DNA of 64,000 nt from Astropecten irregularis (lineage: Eukaryota > Echinodermata > Asteroidea > Paxillosida > Astropectinidae): positions 13,282,602 through 13,346,601 of the forward strand of contig OZ020257.1 of the NCBI GenBank assembly GCA_963971285.1, given 5' to 3'. Within the stretch, counting starts at the first letter, position 1, and every line of letters begins with the position of its first letter. Positions 24,450-43,500 of this stretch are shown in pieces. A model generated the notes under the pieces. It was not told where the DNA came from. It searched no databases and saw only the letters and a program-made list of their open reading frames with translations. The position numbers were made by a program, and so were the translations under genes.

Positions 24450-24660
24450 TGAAGTTTTGCTTGGTGAAGAGACTAGAATGAGTGATACTTGCGGCCACAC
24501 CATGTGAGGACTTAAGGATGACCAGAGCACACTAGTCGAAACGTCAAGAATTTACTCTCATCGGTCCTTCTCAGGACCACACAACTTCTATCCAAGAAGA
24601 GTGTTAGACATGGCGTCTCCGCAAGTCTTACTCAGTCTTGTTTTTTTCTGACAAGATCCA
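24450..24660 (+). repeat. Hammerhead-like relic, second type
   Basis: AAGGATGACCAGAGCACACTA followed by GTCGAAACGTC: a CUGAUGA-like stretch, a short stem (CCAG/CTAG or GAC/GTC), then GAAAC and GTC. The flanks fold together: AGACTAGAATGAGTG and ACTTGCGG upstream mirror CCGCAAGTCTTACTCAGTCT downstream. Ends with the CCCTCCTAACTCCAAG block seen at the other hammerhead-like loci. Confidence 0.45.
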
Positions 24661-24861
24661 TTTTAAGCCCTCCTAACTCCAAGAATTTTATGAATGTTCA
24701 GGTCATTATTTTGGCTTATGTCTTATGAGCAGTTTGATCCATTTTTTAAAAACAAACTGATAAACAATTTTATATCTTGTTATTGTGCTGGCAACAAAAG
24801 TGTGACAACCCCCATACATTGATTGATGCTCCTATATAGGCAGGGCATTAAAAGAAGAAAA

Positions 24862-24892
24862 ACAAACAAACAAACAAACAAACAAACAAACA
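24862..24892. repeat. (AAAC)n microsatellite
   Basis: About eight units of AAAC/CAAA. Confidence 0.9.
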
Positions 24893-26057
24893 CCCCAACA
24901 GACAGCAAATGTGACTTACACAGATCATGCAAGAAATACAGTGGAAAGACACTACGCCATTATCAGTCCGTGTTCATATTTTTATGTAATATATTAGGAA
25001 CATTTATCTTGATAAAAATTTCAAGTCAACAGATTGCGTCAATTTCATAATAATTGTTAATATTTTTGCCATAAAGTCCCATGTTATTTTATGACTACTA
25101 GTCCCTTTTTTGCGAAGACTGTTTTGGTTAATGCGTGAGTCAAGTTTTTTATTAAAAGGTGCCTCAGTTAACCTAGAAAAAATCCTAATTATACTTGCAT
25201 GCCACTTTAGTGTATACATAAGAACAGTTAGATACTGTACAACATAAAAAAATGTCAAAATTTCATTCATTTTGTGTTTTTATTCTTTCATAATATAATA
25301 TTGACAACAAAGGGCAAGTAATTGAAAATATTTTAACTTTTGACCCAAACCATCCCAAACCTGCCAAAACAATGTTCATGGTTCGTGCATTGTTGGACTT
25401 GGAAAGGCTTAAAGGGTAAGTCCCTGTAAAGCCACACTGCACATTCCAGTTCAGCTCTTCATACAATTTTAGCTAACACAAGTCTGCCATAAATCACTGA
25501 TAATGATTGGTCAGAAACAAATTAGGCGCAATGGGCAGCTTTCTAAGGGATTGATCTATTGACCTCCTTAATAAAGTCCAAAGAATGCACCATTAGAGTT
25601 TCAAATTTTGGCAGCAGACTCGTTAAAGATACTACGGGGTAGTATTAAACATACCAAAAGGATTACTGTTAATAGTGTGACACATGATCGTAGTGCTTCC
25701 AATGACAGAATAACTACATTTCATGAAATTAATTGGATGAAAATGTAACAACAGAATCAGGATTCCTGCCACTGAAATTCAGAGCACAGCAAAGCTCGTG
25801 AGTAGGATTCTGAGACCAGGAAGAGACTGTTAGCTCCTAGATGATCGCCAAAATGGAGACAACCTGGCAAACGTTGAGACCAACCTCAAGGTTTTGGCCA
25901 ATAATCTTGAACCAGTCCCAGAAAAAAACAACAGTCAAGCATACTTTTATTCCGTGGAACCTGTGTAGGATTTGGAGGCATTCAAACTCAATTGAAGAGA
26001 CCTTCTCAGTTCATGTACACGCTTCTCAAATTCATGAATTTTATTCAGTCGACTTCC

Positions 26058-29000
26058 TTATTTCTGTTCAGGCGTTTCCTTTCTCAGTCCGATGCTAAAC
26101 TCCTCGGCTAATTTCGTATAAATGACTTGTATGAGTTTCAAGATGGCTGCATGCAACGCGTACTGCAGTAAGAGGGCGCCAAACCCTTTGTATAGTCCCG
26201 CTGTTCCTTCTTCGGCCACGATTCCCGACCAGCATTCCAGCATTCCATCGTAGCGGGTGCTGATCGGTATGACCCCGTAACCGTTATCGGTGTTGTCGAT
26301 TATCGTTCTGGTTCCTTGGAGGTGGAGCCTTAGGTTCACCGTCTCCAGTGGATACAGCATGACGTCCGTGAAGAAGTTCCCCACGAATGTGGCCAGGAGC
26401 TCGGGGAAGTACTCCTCCATGACGCTCCTGGGAGCGGCCGGTGCGGCGGCACTTTCCTGGCCGTCTGCCCGATGCCGCTCCCGGGCTCGCTGCATGATCT
26501 GCAGCAGGAGAAACTGGACGATGGAGGAGATGATGTACTTGAGGAGGGAGTGGAGCACGGTTGGGAGGAGGAGACTGTACATAGGAAGGAGGTTGGCCGT
26601 CTGCGGCATGCCCCAGCCGACCAGACGATACAGGCCTTCCTTGATGCAGTCAAAGACTCCTGGCCTCTCGCTGGCTATGTCGCTCTGGTCAGACAAAAAC
26701 AGAAAATTGCATCAAGTTCAAACCAAAACAGCATCTAAGAGTCTTCTGGACACATTAAGATACCTGCTTCCATCTGCCATTCATATGATCAGATATTTCA
26801 AACCCTGACTTGAAGGATTAAATGCATGTGGCAGACAGTATGTGAGTTCATTTACTGACTGCTGTATTCACTACTGTCCATGTAAGTCGAGAATGAATTG
26901 CTTGAATTGACACCAAGTTCACTCAACTAATGAACAGATGAAAAGGAACTGAGCTGATTTGACATTTGAAAAATGACATCTGAGGTCGATTTCAGCAAAC
27001 TCATCGTAACTTACTATCAATCGTAGTACTCATGATACATTGCAGTCCTACGTAGGATAGGCCCCCCCTATGATGGGTTATCCTTCGAGTTACGATTGAT
27101 TGCAGGCCTCGTGAAATCGACCCCTGCACTGTTAATTTCTGCAGAAAGTTTGACACTGTGACTTTTTATTTACCTGAACGGCCTCTACGAGACTTGCCGA
27201 GAAGAAGGGCATTGAGATGGCTGCACTCATGGCCTTCAGAGTAAGATGTCCAAACAGCTGCTTGATGGTACTATACACATGGATTTCCCTGCAGCGGAGA
27301 AAAGAAAGATATTCACTAAGATCAACGTCAAGCTTAAAACCCACATCCTCTTTGAGTGATATCCCATGAACTGTTTCTCAAGTTGCAGCATTGCTAATGC
27401 TGCGCGTATCTTCAATGATCCTTGGGATATAGCGGTATGTGAGTGATTTTATGGCTTCCGACTGTCAAACGAACAAAGATAATTTACTATTAGGGACACC
27501 ACCAACATAAGGCTGGATAGCTCAATTAGTAAGAGTGCCGATACAGTATTCCGGAGGTCGATGGTTCAAATCCCGCTCCAGTAAAATTTTCTTTGTTCAC
27601 TTTTCAAGCTTAAATCTTGTTCATGACTCAAAGAATGGCAATGTGTTCCAAAGAAGCTTAAGACAGATTTGATTGGTGGTACTTCATCTTTAAGTCTCCT
27701 AACTCTGGTCTTGTCCCCAATTCTTAACACTGTTTTAGAGAGCCAAGAAAGTTTTATTGGAGAGAACAAGGGTACCTAAACCCGTGAAAAACAAGAAGTA
27801 GTGGAAATGTTCTTCCCGTACTTTACTAACGGTGTGACTTCACTGATGACTGTCTCGCTTCCAAGAGCTATACCCTGAACCACGAAGGCACTGCCAAGAC
27901 CCTTCCACATCGTAGACATGCCCTGAAAAAAAAAAAAAAAAAGAGAGCTACATGTGTGATTTTTAAATTTCCATATAAATCTGATTTAAAAATCACAAAC
28001 TGATCACAATAAGCTGACTTTTCTGGTACATATTGTAACAAGTTTAGTAGGTTTACTTAAAGTCCTCCAGCAGTGCTAGGCATTCCTTAGTTCTTTGTGT
28101 GACCTCAGCCAGAAGGGCCCGTGGTTGGGACTATGCAATGAATGGCATAGTTTCACACACTATCCAGGTTTATACACAATAGTGCATTCAAGCCCTTCCC
28201 TACCTGCCTGGGTTGGGATCCATTCATTATGCTTGATCATCCATTTACCAGGAGTTTCCTTTGTTCAATAACTTCACTATATAAACCCTGTCTGCCTTGA
28301 TCCTGTGTGGATCTTGTGTCTGGGCGTTGGCCAGTGAACATCTTATGTAGTCAATTAGGGTATCTGTAGGCCTGCACTGCTGTGGCTGGTGAAATGCTGT
28401 AAGTTTACTTTAGATTTCTCCTGTTTGTAGTTTTCATTTGGCTCCACCTCTGACTATGATTTGTTTGGAATATTTTTTTTTTTAATTTGTTGAACCTTAT
28501 TTCTGGGTTTCTGTTTCTTTATTTGGTGTGAAGAATTGAAATCCGTTACAATATGGAAGTAGCCAGCAAAGTGGTAACATTACCTGATGCCTTTGTAAGT
28601 TTATAATCACTTGCGCCACAGAGAAAGGTTGGAGATGATACCGATATGCCTGGTGGTTCACCTAATGTTACACAATAAAAATACAACAACGTGGAATCAG
28701 TGATGTGAATATAATGACGTCATAAGGTAATGTGCATACAAAGCCACCTTCAATAACGGTTTGCAAACGGCCACGGTTTCCATCTTTTATCACGGTTGTG
28801 AATTCTAATGGTCAACAATATGTCACTTCCTGTGTAAGCAGACGCAAGCACATATTTTACATGCGTTTGTTTTCATGCCAGCCACATTGTCAAGCATTGT
28901 GACCTCATGTCACGAAAAAGCCTGGATGTACGACTGAGAGAATAAGCCATTCAAGTCAGTCTAACCTTTTTTATGAAATTGAGCCATAGTCAGGAATGAT

Positions 29001-29813
29001 TACATTTTGCAACTAAAATTTGGGACCTAGGACTCGGAGCTGCAGTTTTATACCTGGCACTGTCGCCTGAAGACGATGAATGGATGGGATAGCACATTCT
29101 CTGTGAGCAGCGTCGCGATGCCAAGACCCAAACCAGCAAACCTCTGCAGGATTTCTGTAAATAATTATAATAATGTTTAGTTTCATTTCAAATAAAATTA
29201 CTGGATGTTCATCATGACGTAGTCAATTCATTCAATGCACTAAATGAAAAGACGAAGACCAAGAAATTATTTCCAATAAAATCATTTGATGACTCAAAAG
29301 CTGAAAGCCAAAGGGGCTTAACAAAATGATTTTTCTATTTAAAGTTTGTGCCCACTCTTTACACAAAAGCCAAAAATGGCCATGGTCATGTCAAAAAGGG
29401 GGCGGGGCACTCTTTCATCAATTCATGTCTTTTCAAGGAGGCCCTGCCTTTTTTTTTATTTCATTATTAATATTATTTCTCTGGCAATAAATTTACAAAT
29501 CTGAATTTTGCAAATGAAATTACACACAATGGTGGTACAAGATATAAACAGGTTATTCCAAACACTAGCTAAATTTTTGCATTATTTAATGTTGGCCCTA
29601 AATCAACTTTCTCCACAATGACAATGCATTTGCGAATGGTAAAATTAGAAAACGAAAAATTGAAAATGTTGCGGCACCTGTCTGTTCCTGTTTTGGTGAA
29701 GCAATCTGCATTTCCGTCATCACTCTTTGGTGATCCTCCTCAGCTAGACGAGCCTTCACCTTTGGCCGAACAGCCATCCCTTCACTCACAGTAAAACTGT
29801 CTTTTTGGGCCAT
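26058..29813 (-). CDS. slc25a46: Mitochondrial outer-membrane SLC25A46 (complete, 6 exons)
   Basis: Degenerate mitochondrial carrier of the outer membrane, orthologue of yeast Ugo1; controls mitochondrial fission/fusion and cristae through MICOS and fusion-factor contacts. Exons on the minus strand: 29813-29678, 29154-29054, 28661-28584, 27922-27822, 27288-27174, 26684-26058. Phases join and give 385 residues, close to the family's usual ~420 but with a shorter N-terminus. Landmarks: [21 protein letters not shown] (about residues 50-70), [46 protein letters not shown], and the carrier signature YPLETV near residue 289 followed by [13 protein letters not shown], then [20 protein letters not shown]. 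The start is the ATG of MAQKDSF; the exon ends TACAG-like before GTGCCG. It is head to head with psma4 (247 bp). Confidence 0.95.
26983..27123. mobile_element. Fold-back MITE with clean CTG target duplication
   Basis: AGGTCGATTTCAGCAAACTC and CATCGTAAC/ATCAATCGTA on the left mirror TTACGATTGATTGCAGGC and GTGAAATCGACCC on the right. CTG lies at 26980-26982 and again at 27124-27126. Sits 50 bp from the slc25a46 exon at 27174. Same family as 49239-49376. Confidence 0.75.
27379..27607 (+). repeat. tRNA-derived SINE (family 1), longest copy
   Basis: 5' part GTTGCAGCATT...AATGATCCTTGGGATATAGC, then CAAACGAACAAAGATAATTT, the tRNA-like body GGCTGGATAGCTCAATTAGT with B box GGTTCAAATCC, and tail TTTCTTTGTTCACTTTTCAA. 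In a slc25a46 intron, on the strand opposite to that gene. Confidence 0.8.
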
Positions 29814-30060
29814 TTTCTGCAGCCTTTTATTCCCTTCCTAATCCTATTCCATCACATGTCAAATTAGGCACAGGAAACTTACCGCTAAGAGCCCAATTTC
29901 TCGCCCAATTCGGTAAAGTAAATAAGAGCAATCTTGACCTCGTGAAGCCCAAATCGGCTATGAAAGCGCCCAATGCATACGCTGATTGGAGCTGAGAAGA
30001 CTACTCGGAACAAACGTACGCAGTAAAAGGCATTGTGGGTAAAAGTCAAGAACCATCAAA
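29814..30060. promoter_or_regulatory. Probable bidirectional promoter, slc25a46 / psma4
   Basis: 247 bp separate the slc25a46 start codon (minus strand) from that of psma4 (plus strand); both genes are broadly expressed and no other promoter space is available between them. An ATTGG (inverted CCAAT box) lies near 29976. GGCATTGTGGGTA at 30029-30041 resembles the half of a ZNF143/Staf-type site. No TATA box seen. Promoter activity is inferred from layout. Confidence 0.6.
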
Positions 30061-37965
<7,905 letters not shown>

Positions 37966-38216
37966 GAGCCGGCTTCCATCTCCCCCTCTCTTCATTAATG
38001 CCTAACCCATCCCTGGTTCAGTCCCACAGAGCTTGTCCATCCTTAAACTGTGCTAAGCGCAAACTGAAATGCTCTTACACAACAATTGTTGGTTACCAGC
38101 CAAAATCTTGTATGGTGTGTCTTCAGTTGGTTCCTGGCTGATATTTGTGCATGGCGATATTTGCCACGTAAGCAGCCCCTGATATTGGGCCTTGAATAGC
38201 AAATTAAAATTTCACT

Positions 38217-38538
38217 CAAAGGGCATTGGTAAAGGTGACAGAGCAGCTGCAGGGTGCTCATAATTTGATTTGTCATGGAAAAGAATTAAACCTGTGAAAT
38301 TTTCAGTTCACTTGATAATTGGAAACAGTAGAAAACAACAAAAAAACCTTTCAATTGTTACGCCAAATTGTGTGGCAATAGCTGTCTAGCTGCAATGTTT
38401 TAATATTTTGTTTGACTTTTTTCTCGATAAATACAGCATTTCAGGCAGAAGCATTTTTACGGTATGTTTCTACCATTGCCGTCTTTATACCCTTTCATTT
38501 CTGTTTTGGTCTGTTACCAATGTTGTATATGCCCTCAA
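38217..38538 (+). mobile_element. TTAA MITE, subfamily A, diverged
   Basis: CAAAGGGCATTGGTAAAGGTG...GTTACCAATGTTGTATATGCC. Interior matches 9027-9546 (CATAATTTGATTTGTCATGG). The terminal TTAA is no longer visible. Confidence 0.65.
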
Positions 38539-40339
38539 AGCAAATTATAATTTCATTTAAAATGCATAGATAAAGACTCTCATTAGCATTCCGCATCATA
38601 TGACAATCTGACCGGTAACACTCTGAAGTTCTCTGAACTCAGCAAAAGGATGTGAATGCAGCTCTGTGGGCTTGGCCCATCAATGTTTGCGTCTTCGTAT
38701 ACTGTTCAGTTTTCAACATAACATCTATTTTGCCAGTGGAATCAATCTTTCTTGTCTGGGTTCATACACAGTCCCACATGTATGAGGTGACTGGATGCAA
38801 GTTGTTGTCATTGACCTGTATGGTGGTAGCCATTTATGGTTCACATTCATGTCCTGTAATCTGATCTGTCTATAGGCCTGTATTAATAGTGGTCCACATG
38901 GAGGCAGCCATAGCTGGGGGCCATTTCACTGTCATTGGTCTGCTGATTTTATTCAAATTACCCAAATTTGGTCAGATCAGCGCTTCGTGTGTGCTGGCTC
39001 CCAGCTGAAGGGTGCCCCTGCCTGATTCACATATATAATAGGTCTGTTCAGATTGGTCACAAGTTTTACATTTTGACCCTAACGAGACATAATGAGTTTC
39101 TTGTGTACAGGGTTAGATTTTGAATTACAAGACATTAAAAAGTTGTTGCACAAAAAAAACCCCAAAATCAACCAGAATTTCGAATGTTTTCATAGCAAAG
39201 ATGATGTCCATGTGTTTTCTTGAAACTGACCCAATTGAAACTTCAGATAGACAACTAAACTAGTCTTTCCAAAATAAGAATAAAATGGAAAGTAAAAAAA
39301 GTAGTTCAAATCTACCTTTAAAATGCATTTCATATGATTTAGTCACATTGTATGGAGAAGGATTTGAAAGACGCTCGGGTTTTTTTTTTCCAGTGTATTT
39401 GGTGTTTTTTGTACATTTCATGATTTTGTTTTATTAACAGCTACTTAAGCTGATCAAGAGCCTATTTTTGTTCTGTTTGCTTGAATGGTAATTCCAATGT
39501 GACACATTTCGAAACAGCGAATAAGATAAAATCATCTGTTAAAGGGGACAGCTAAAGGAAAATCACTCAGTCACAGTTTATTAAACTTAGATAATTCTCA
39601 TCATCACCATTTTTATTTGAATTGAAATAAAAAGTGTCTTGAGTAAAATGTGTTCTTTCAGAGAGTTTGTTTTTCCTGTTTTCCATTTCATTTTACTGGA
39701 ATACAGTTTTTTGGTGTTTTTTTTTGTACAACTCTTTGCTTTTCCCCTACTGGATTACATGTATTTTATATTCGGCATTTTGTAACTGGGAAAATACATT
39801 CATCAACTCACTACGGATTAGGCTTTAGTCATTGCTGTCTACTCGGTATTTCGCCTGTGACTGACTGTTCATTTTATGATATGGAGAACAAAGAACTAGT
39901 TACGAACAGCTTTGCCAAAAAAAACCTCCAACTATTGTGTTTCACAGAGGGCGCTCGGCATGTATTTACATACAGCGGTGCATGCATGGCACGGCACATA
40001 TACAGTATGTACGTACATACGAGCTTTCCCAATCTATTCCGTAAGGTATGGAAATAAATTTTTCATGTTATGATATCAATCAAACTCACATTTGTCAATT
40101 TGAACGGGAAATATAGAAATTTCTTAGATACAATTAAGCTTACTTATTTACGCTTATCCACAGAAAATAGCAATTTCAATGTTTCTTCGTCGCTATTTTG
40201 TTCACTTCAGTATCAGACACCCCTACTTTAAAATGAAACAGTCCAACCTGTCAATCTATTATGCAAATCACTCGATGACCTTTACTCGCCGCATTAGCAG
40301 TGTACAGATGAAGCCCCGCCCACCTATTAATAATTTATT

Positions 40340-40360
40340 TACCTCGTTGGCCTGGCGACG
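40340..40360 (+). promoter_or_regulatory. Degenerate RFX X-box in SAXO promoter
   Basis: GTTGGCCTGGCGAC resembles the RFX site GTTRCC-N-GGYAAC with one mismatch in each half. About 230 bp before the SAXO start codon. On its own this is weak; the reason to list it is that RFX drives ciliary genes. Confidence 0.3.
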
Positions 40361-40581
40361 GGATCGGTGTTGATTTCGCGGCACTGTGCATTTTTCGCGT
40401 TCGCGTCGTCGGCAATCAACAACCATCACATGGCATGCCGCTTCACTTTATTTTGAGTACTCCATTTAACACTGTACGACGAAGATTACTTTGCCTTGGA
40501 AAGGAAATTTGAAGGAAATATCGACACTGTGCTCAAGGAATTGAAGAGGATTCTTGGTCCTTTTATAATAACGGGACCAAA

Positions 40582-43500
40582 ATGACGAGACAATGCATCT
40601 GCCAGATATGTACTTGCGGGTGAGTAGTTAAAAATCATCATATTTTTCACAATAATAATTTCGGAATTCGGTGGCAGCTGCACAGCAGCGTATTGTTGGC
40701 CATTTAATCGATTTTAGCAAATTGAGTTGTTGACTGAATAGGCTGCCATCTTTTCTTTTTGAAGTACAATTGTTTAAATTGCGAAATTATTTGTAGGCCT
40801 AATGAGCATGCTAGCCTACACTAGGCCTACATGATTAATTATAATGTATGAATTGTAATTTGTATATTCTGCATGCAATGAATTAATTCAATAATTGAGA
40901 CGGTTTTTCTGTTTGGGAAACTATCGAGACCAGAATTCCAGGAAGTGATGCCTTCTGAATTAAACATTAATGGTGCAGTGCCAATGACAGTAGCCTAATT
41001 AATTATTGGCTAAGCTTTCATGATCGAAATCATTTAATTTGGAATCTTGAAACTGATCATTTTCTTAGAGGCTTTCTTTAATTAATTATGCCGGAAAATA
41101 AAACAATTGTATACCTACACAGATGTTTAAATTGATGTTTAGCCTACTTCAGTATTTGCAGTGGTTTGGACAGGCTTCAATCAGGGTGCTTACTTCTTTT
41201 TTTTTAAGTGCTTAGCCTTTGATTGTTTCTAATATTTTTCATAAATGGCCCTTTTTTAAATGATTGCAGCTTTAAAATGATAATAAATTTTATGGTATCT
41301 GTCACTCCCAGAAATTACACATAAATTGCTTCTAGTTCTATGTCCTCCTAAACTTATTCTGTTTTGCCCTCCGATCCTCTGCCCTTTTGAATATTAGATA
41401 GCAATGTCAAAACGTATTTCCTGTTTGAATTTATCAAGCCTCAAATTTAATTTGTTTTGGTCACTTACCCAGCACACAGTATCCAACTGATGACTGTCTA
41501 CTTATTGTACAATGTACTTGATTCCAAAACTATTATAATGTGGAAACCCTGGTACTCCATTGAAGTATAATTAAAAAATGACGCTGAAAGCTTACCAAGT
41601 TATTGTTGCGATGATCGTAACCCTAGGTCTGACATCGGGAAGGTGATCCCAGTCCCCATGTCAGTTTTATAGGGTTACGGTCATCGCAACTAACCAAGTT
41701 AAAATCATTCAATCTTTTTTTAGAAGTGGGTGTCCAGTCTGGTTGAAAATTTGAATACCATCGATAACCAGAACATGTCATTATCTTTAGTTTAAACTCG
41801 ATCAACTTCCCCAGCAACCTATACTTATATTACATTTTCAAAATAACCATCACCCAGTCCCACAAAATCCACTTATCTTTGGTACACCTAATACAAAATG
41901 GTAAAGTGTCAATTTGGAGCCCTGGGTGGGAGGAATAATATGCATATTAGGACTTTTTTCTCCATTTTTTATAGTCTAGCATGTAGCCATTCAGAACGCT
42001 TTGTGACATGAGCAGCAGATGGTTTTGAGATAAATAGGCACTTGACAGACAATGACTGAATTGTCTGTTGTTGAAACTGGGTAACACAAACATTATGGAA
42101 CCTCGGGATCAATGTCCAAGTACCTTGACTATAGGGTCATTAAATGTTCATTTGGATTATTCCACTTGGATCCGGGTACAATTTGCCAGGGTCCGTATTG
42201 TGACAAGCAAACAGTTAAGATATTTTTATGATGCCTAAACATTTTAATTTATTTCCGTTCACCTTTTTGGAATGAATTAAATTGCAGATCTAGGCCTATT
42301 TATTTTTTAACATTCAAATTCTAATACTTTAATGCTTTGAGAAGGATCCTGCTATAGGATTGAAACGTCAGTCTTTATTTTTAAATAATTTTTTTGCCTA
42401 CTTTGTAAAATCACTTTAGCCAAGATATGAATGTGACAATGTTGGAGCACTGTGTATGGAATCCATTAACGTCTATCTTATCGCCTTGACCTATAAAATG
42501 CTCCAATGAGTTATAGTCGGTCAAAAATTATAATCTAGGCCTACCCGATGCATGCATGTACACGTATGTACCTTACACATTTGAACAAACATATTGAACT
42601 GGCGTCACAAAGTAACGTTCATGATTAAATAAAAATGTACAGGCCTACTCGGGCCTTGAATTTGGTTCTGAAAGGAGCAAGGCCACTTTTCCATTGCAAG
42701 GGGCACTTCCATTGCAAAATCATAATGAGATGGAAACATATGAAGGGGGCACCAAGGCCAAGAACCAGGGCAACGAAGGCCGTGGCCTCCGTTAAATTCA
42801 AGGCTTGTATACAAACGGAAGGGAAAAGGGGAAGATTTTCTATCTCATCTGTTTTATGCTAATTTTCATCATTTTGGGCCATCTGTAGTGTCTTTAAGAG
42901 CTGCCTTTTTGCGCACGACACCCATAATCCTCTGTCTTGATCACGTACTCAACAACAAAAACCCTTAGCCATGCAAAAATCCATGCAAAAGCATAGCCAG
43001 TAAACCTCTTGTGTGTTTGTGGGTCACCAAACATTTATCACGGCTTTGCTATACACCCTGTACATTAATTAGATTGGATCCCGGCACGTACCACAGTTTT
43101 GACATCTTGATCATTGTCCATGCCAGAATACGAGGCAGATGTCAAGGATTTATGACAATTTATGAAAATTAAGGGCGTGGGCGTCTGTGCACATCTTATT
43201 CCCATTTGCATACATGTATTGTCTGAGTGCAGTTATAATATAAAATCTCAATTTCTCTTTCTTTGGTTTTCTTGTTGATCATTTAATTCAGCACATAATT
43301 GTTCCAAATTTGATATCCGTAGTCAAAGTTAATAAATTAATGCACATGAATTAGAACAATTAACATTCAAGATTTTCACTGGCAATTCTAGCAAATAAAA
43401 AAAGGAGAAGACATGTATTTTATAACTAAGGTGTGTCTTTAAAAACCTGCCTGGGCCAAGATCCATACATTAATGTGCACGTCTGCAAATTATTGATTGA

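Larger units (their letters stand above)
18044..26057. other. Between snx27 and slc25a46; no gene recognised
   Basis: Eight kb with no exon I can support. It starts with the snx27 3' UTR (end not determinable) and holds three POU-type octamers (18172-18226), an inverted-repeat element (19933-20085), a TTAA MITE (21129-21496), a fold-back element (21892-22025), a hammerhead-like relic (24450-24660) and an (AAAC)n tract at 24862-24892. It ends in the slc25a46 3' flank; AATAAA on the minus strand occurs at 26045-26040 and 25951-25946. Confidence 0.6.
37966..40581. other. psma4 3' UTR and spacer before the SAXO gene
   Basis: Holds a TTAA MITE of subfamily A (about 38217-38538) and a possible psma4 poly(A) signal AATAAA at 39626-39631 followed by T-rich DNA. 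The end, from about 40340, is relatively CpG-rich (TTTCGCGGCAC, TTCGCGTTCGCGTCGTCGG) and is the likely SAXO promoter. I see no further gene. Confidence 0.6.

Noticed and set aside
26290..26808. 172-codon plus-strand open frame
   Set aside because: Antisense shadow of the last slc25a46 exon; runs past its acceptor with no homology.
39650..40057. 135-codon open frame downstream of psma4
   Set aside because: Composition is low-complexity Phe/Cys/His from T-rich DNA, no recognisable domain, no splice context; probably chance.
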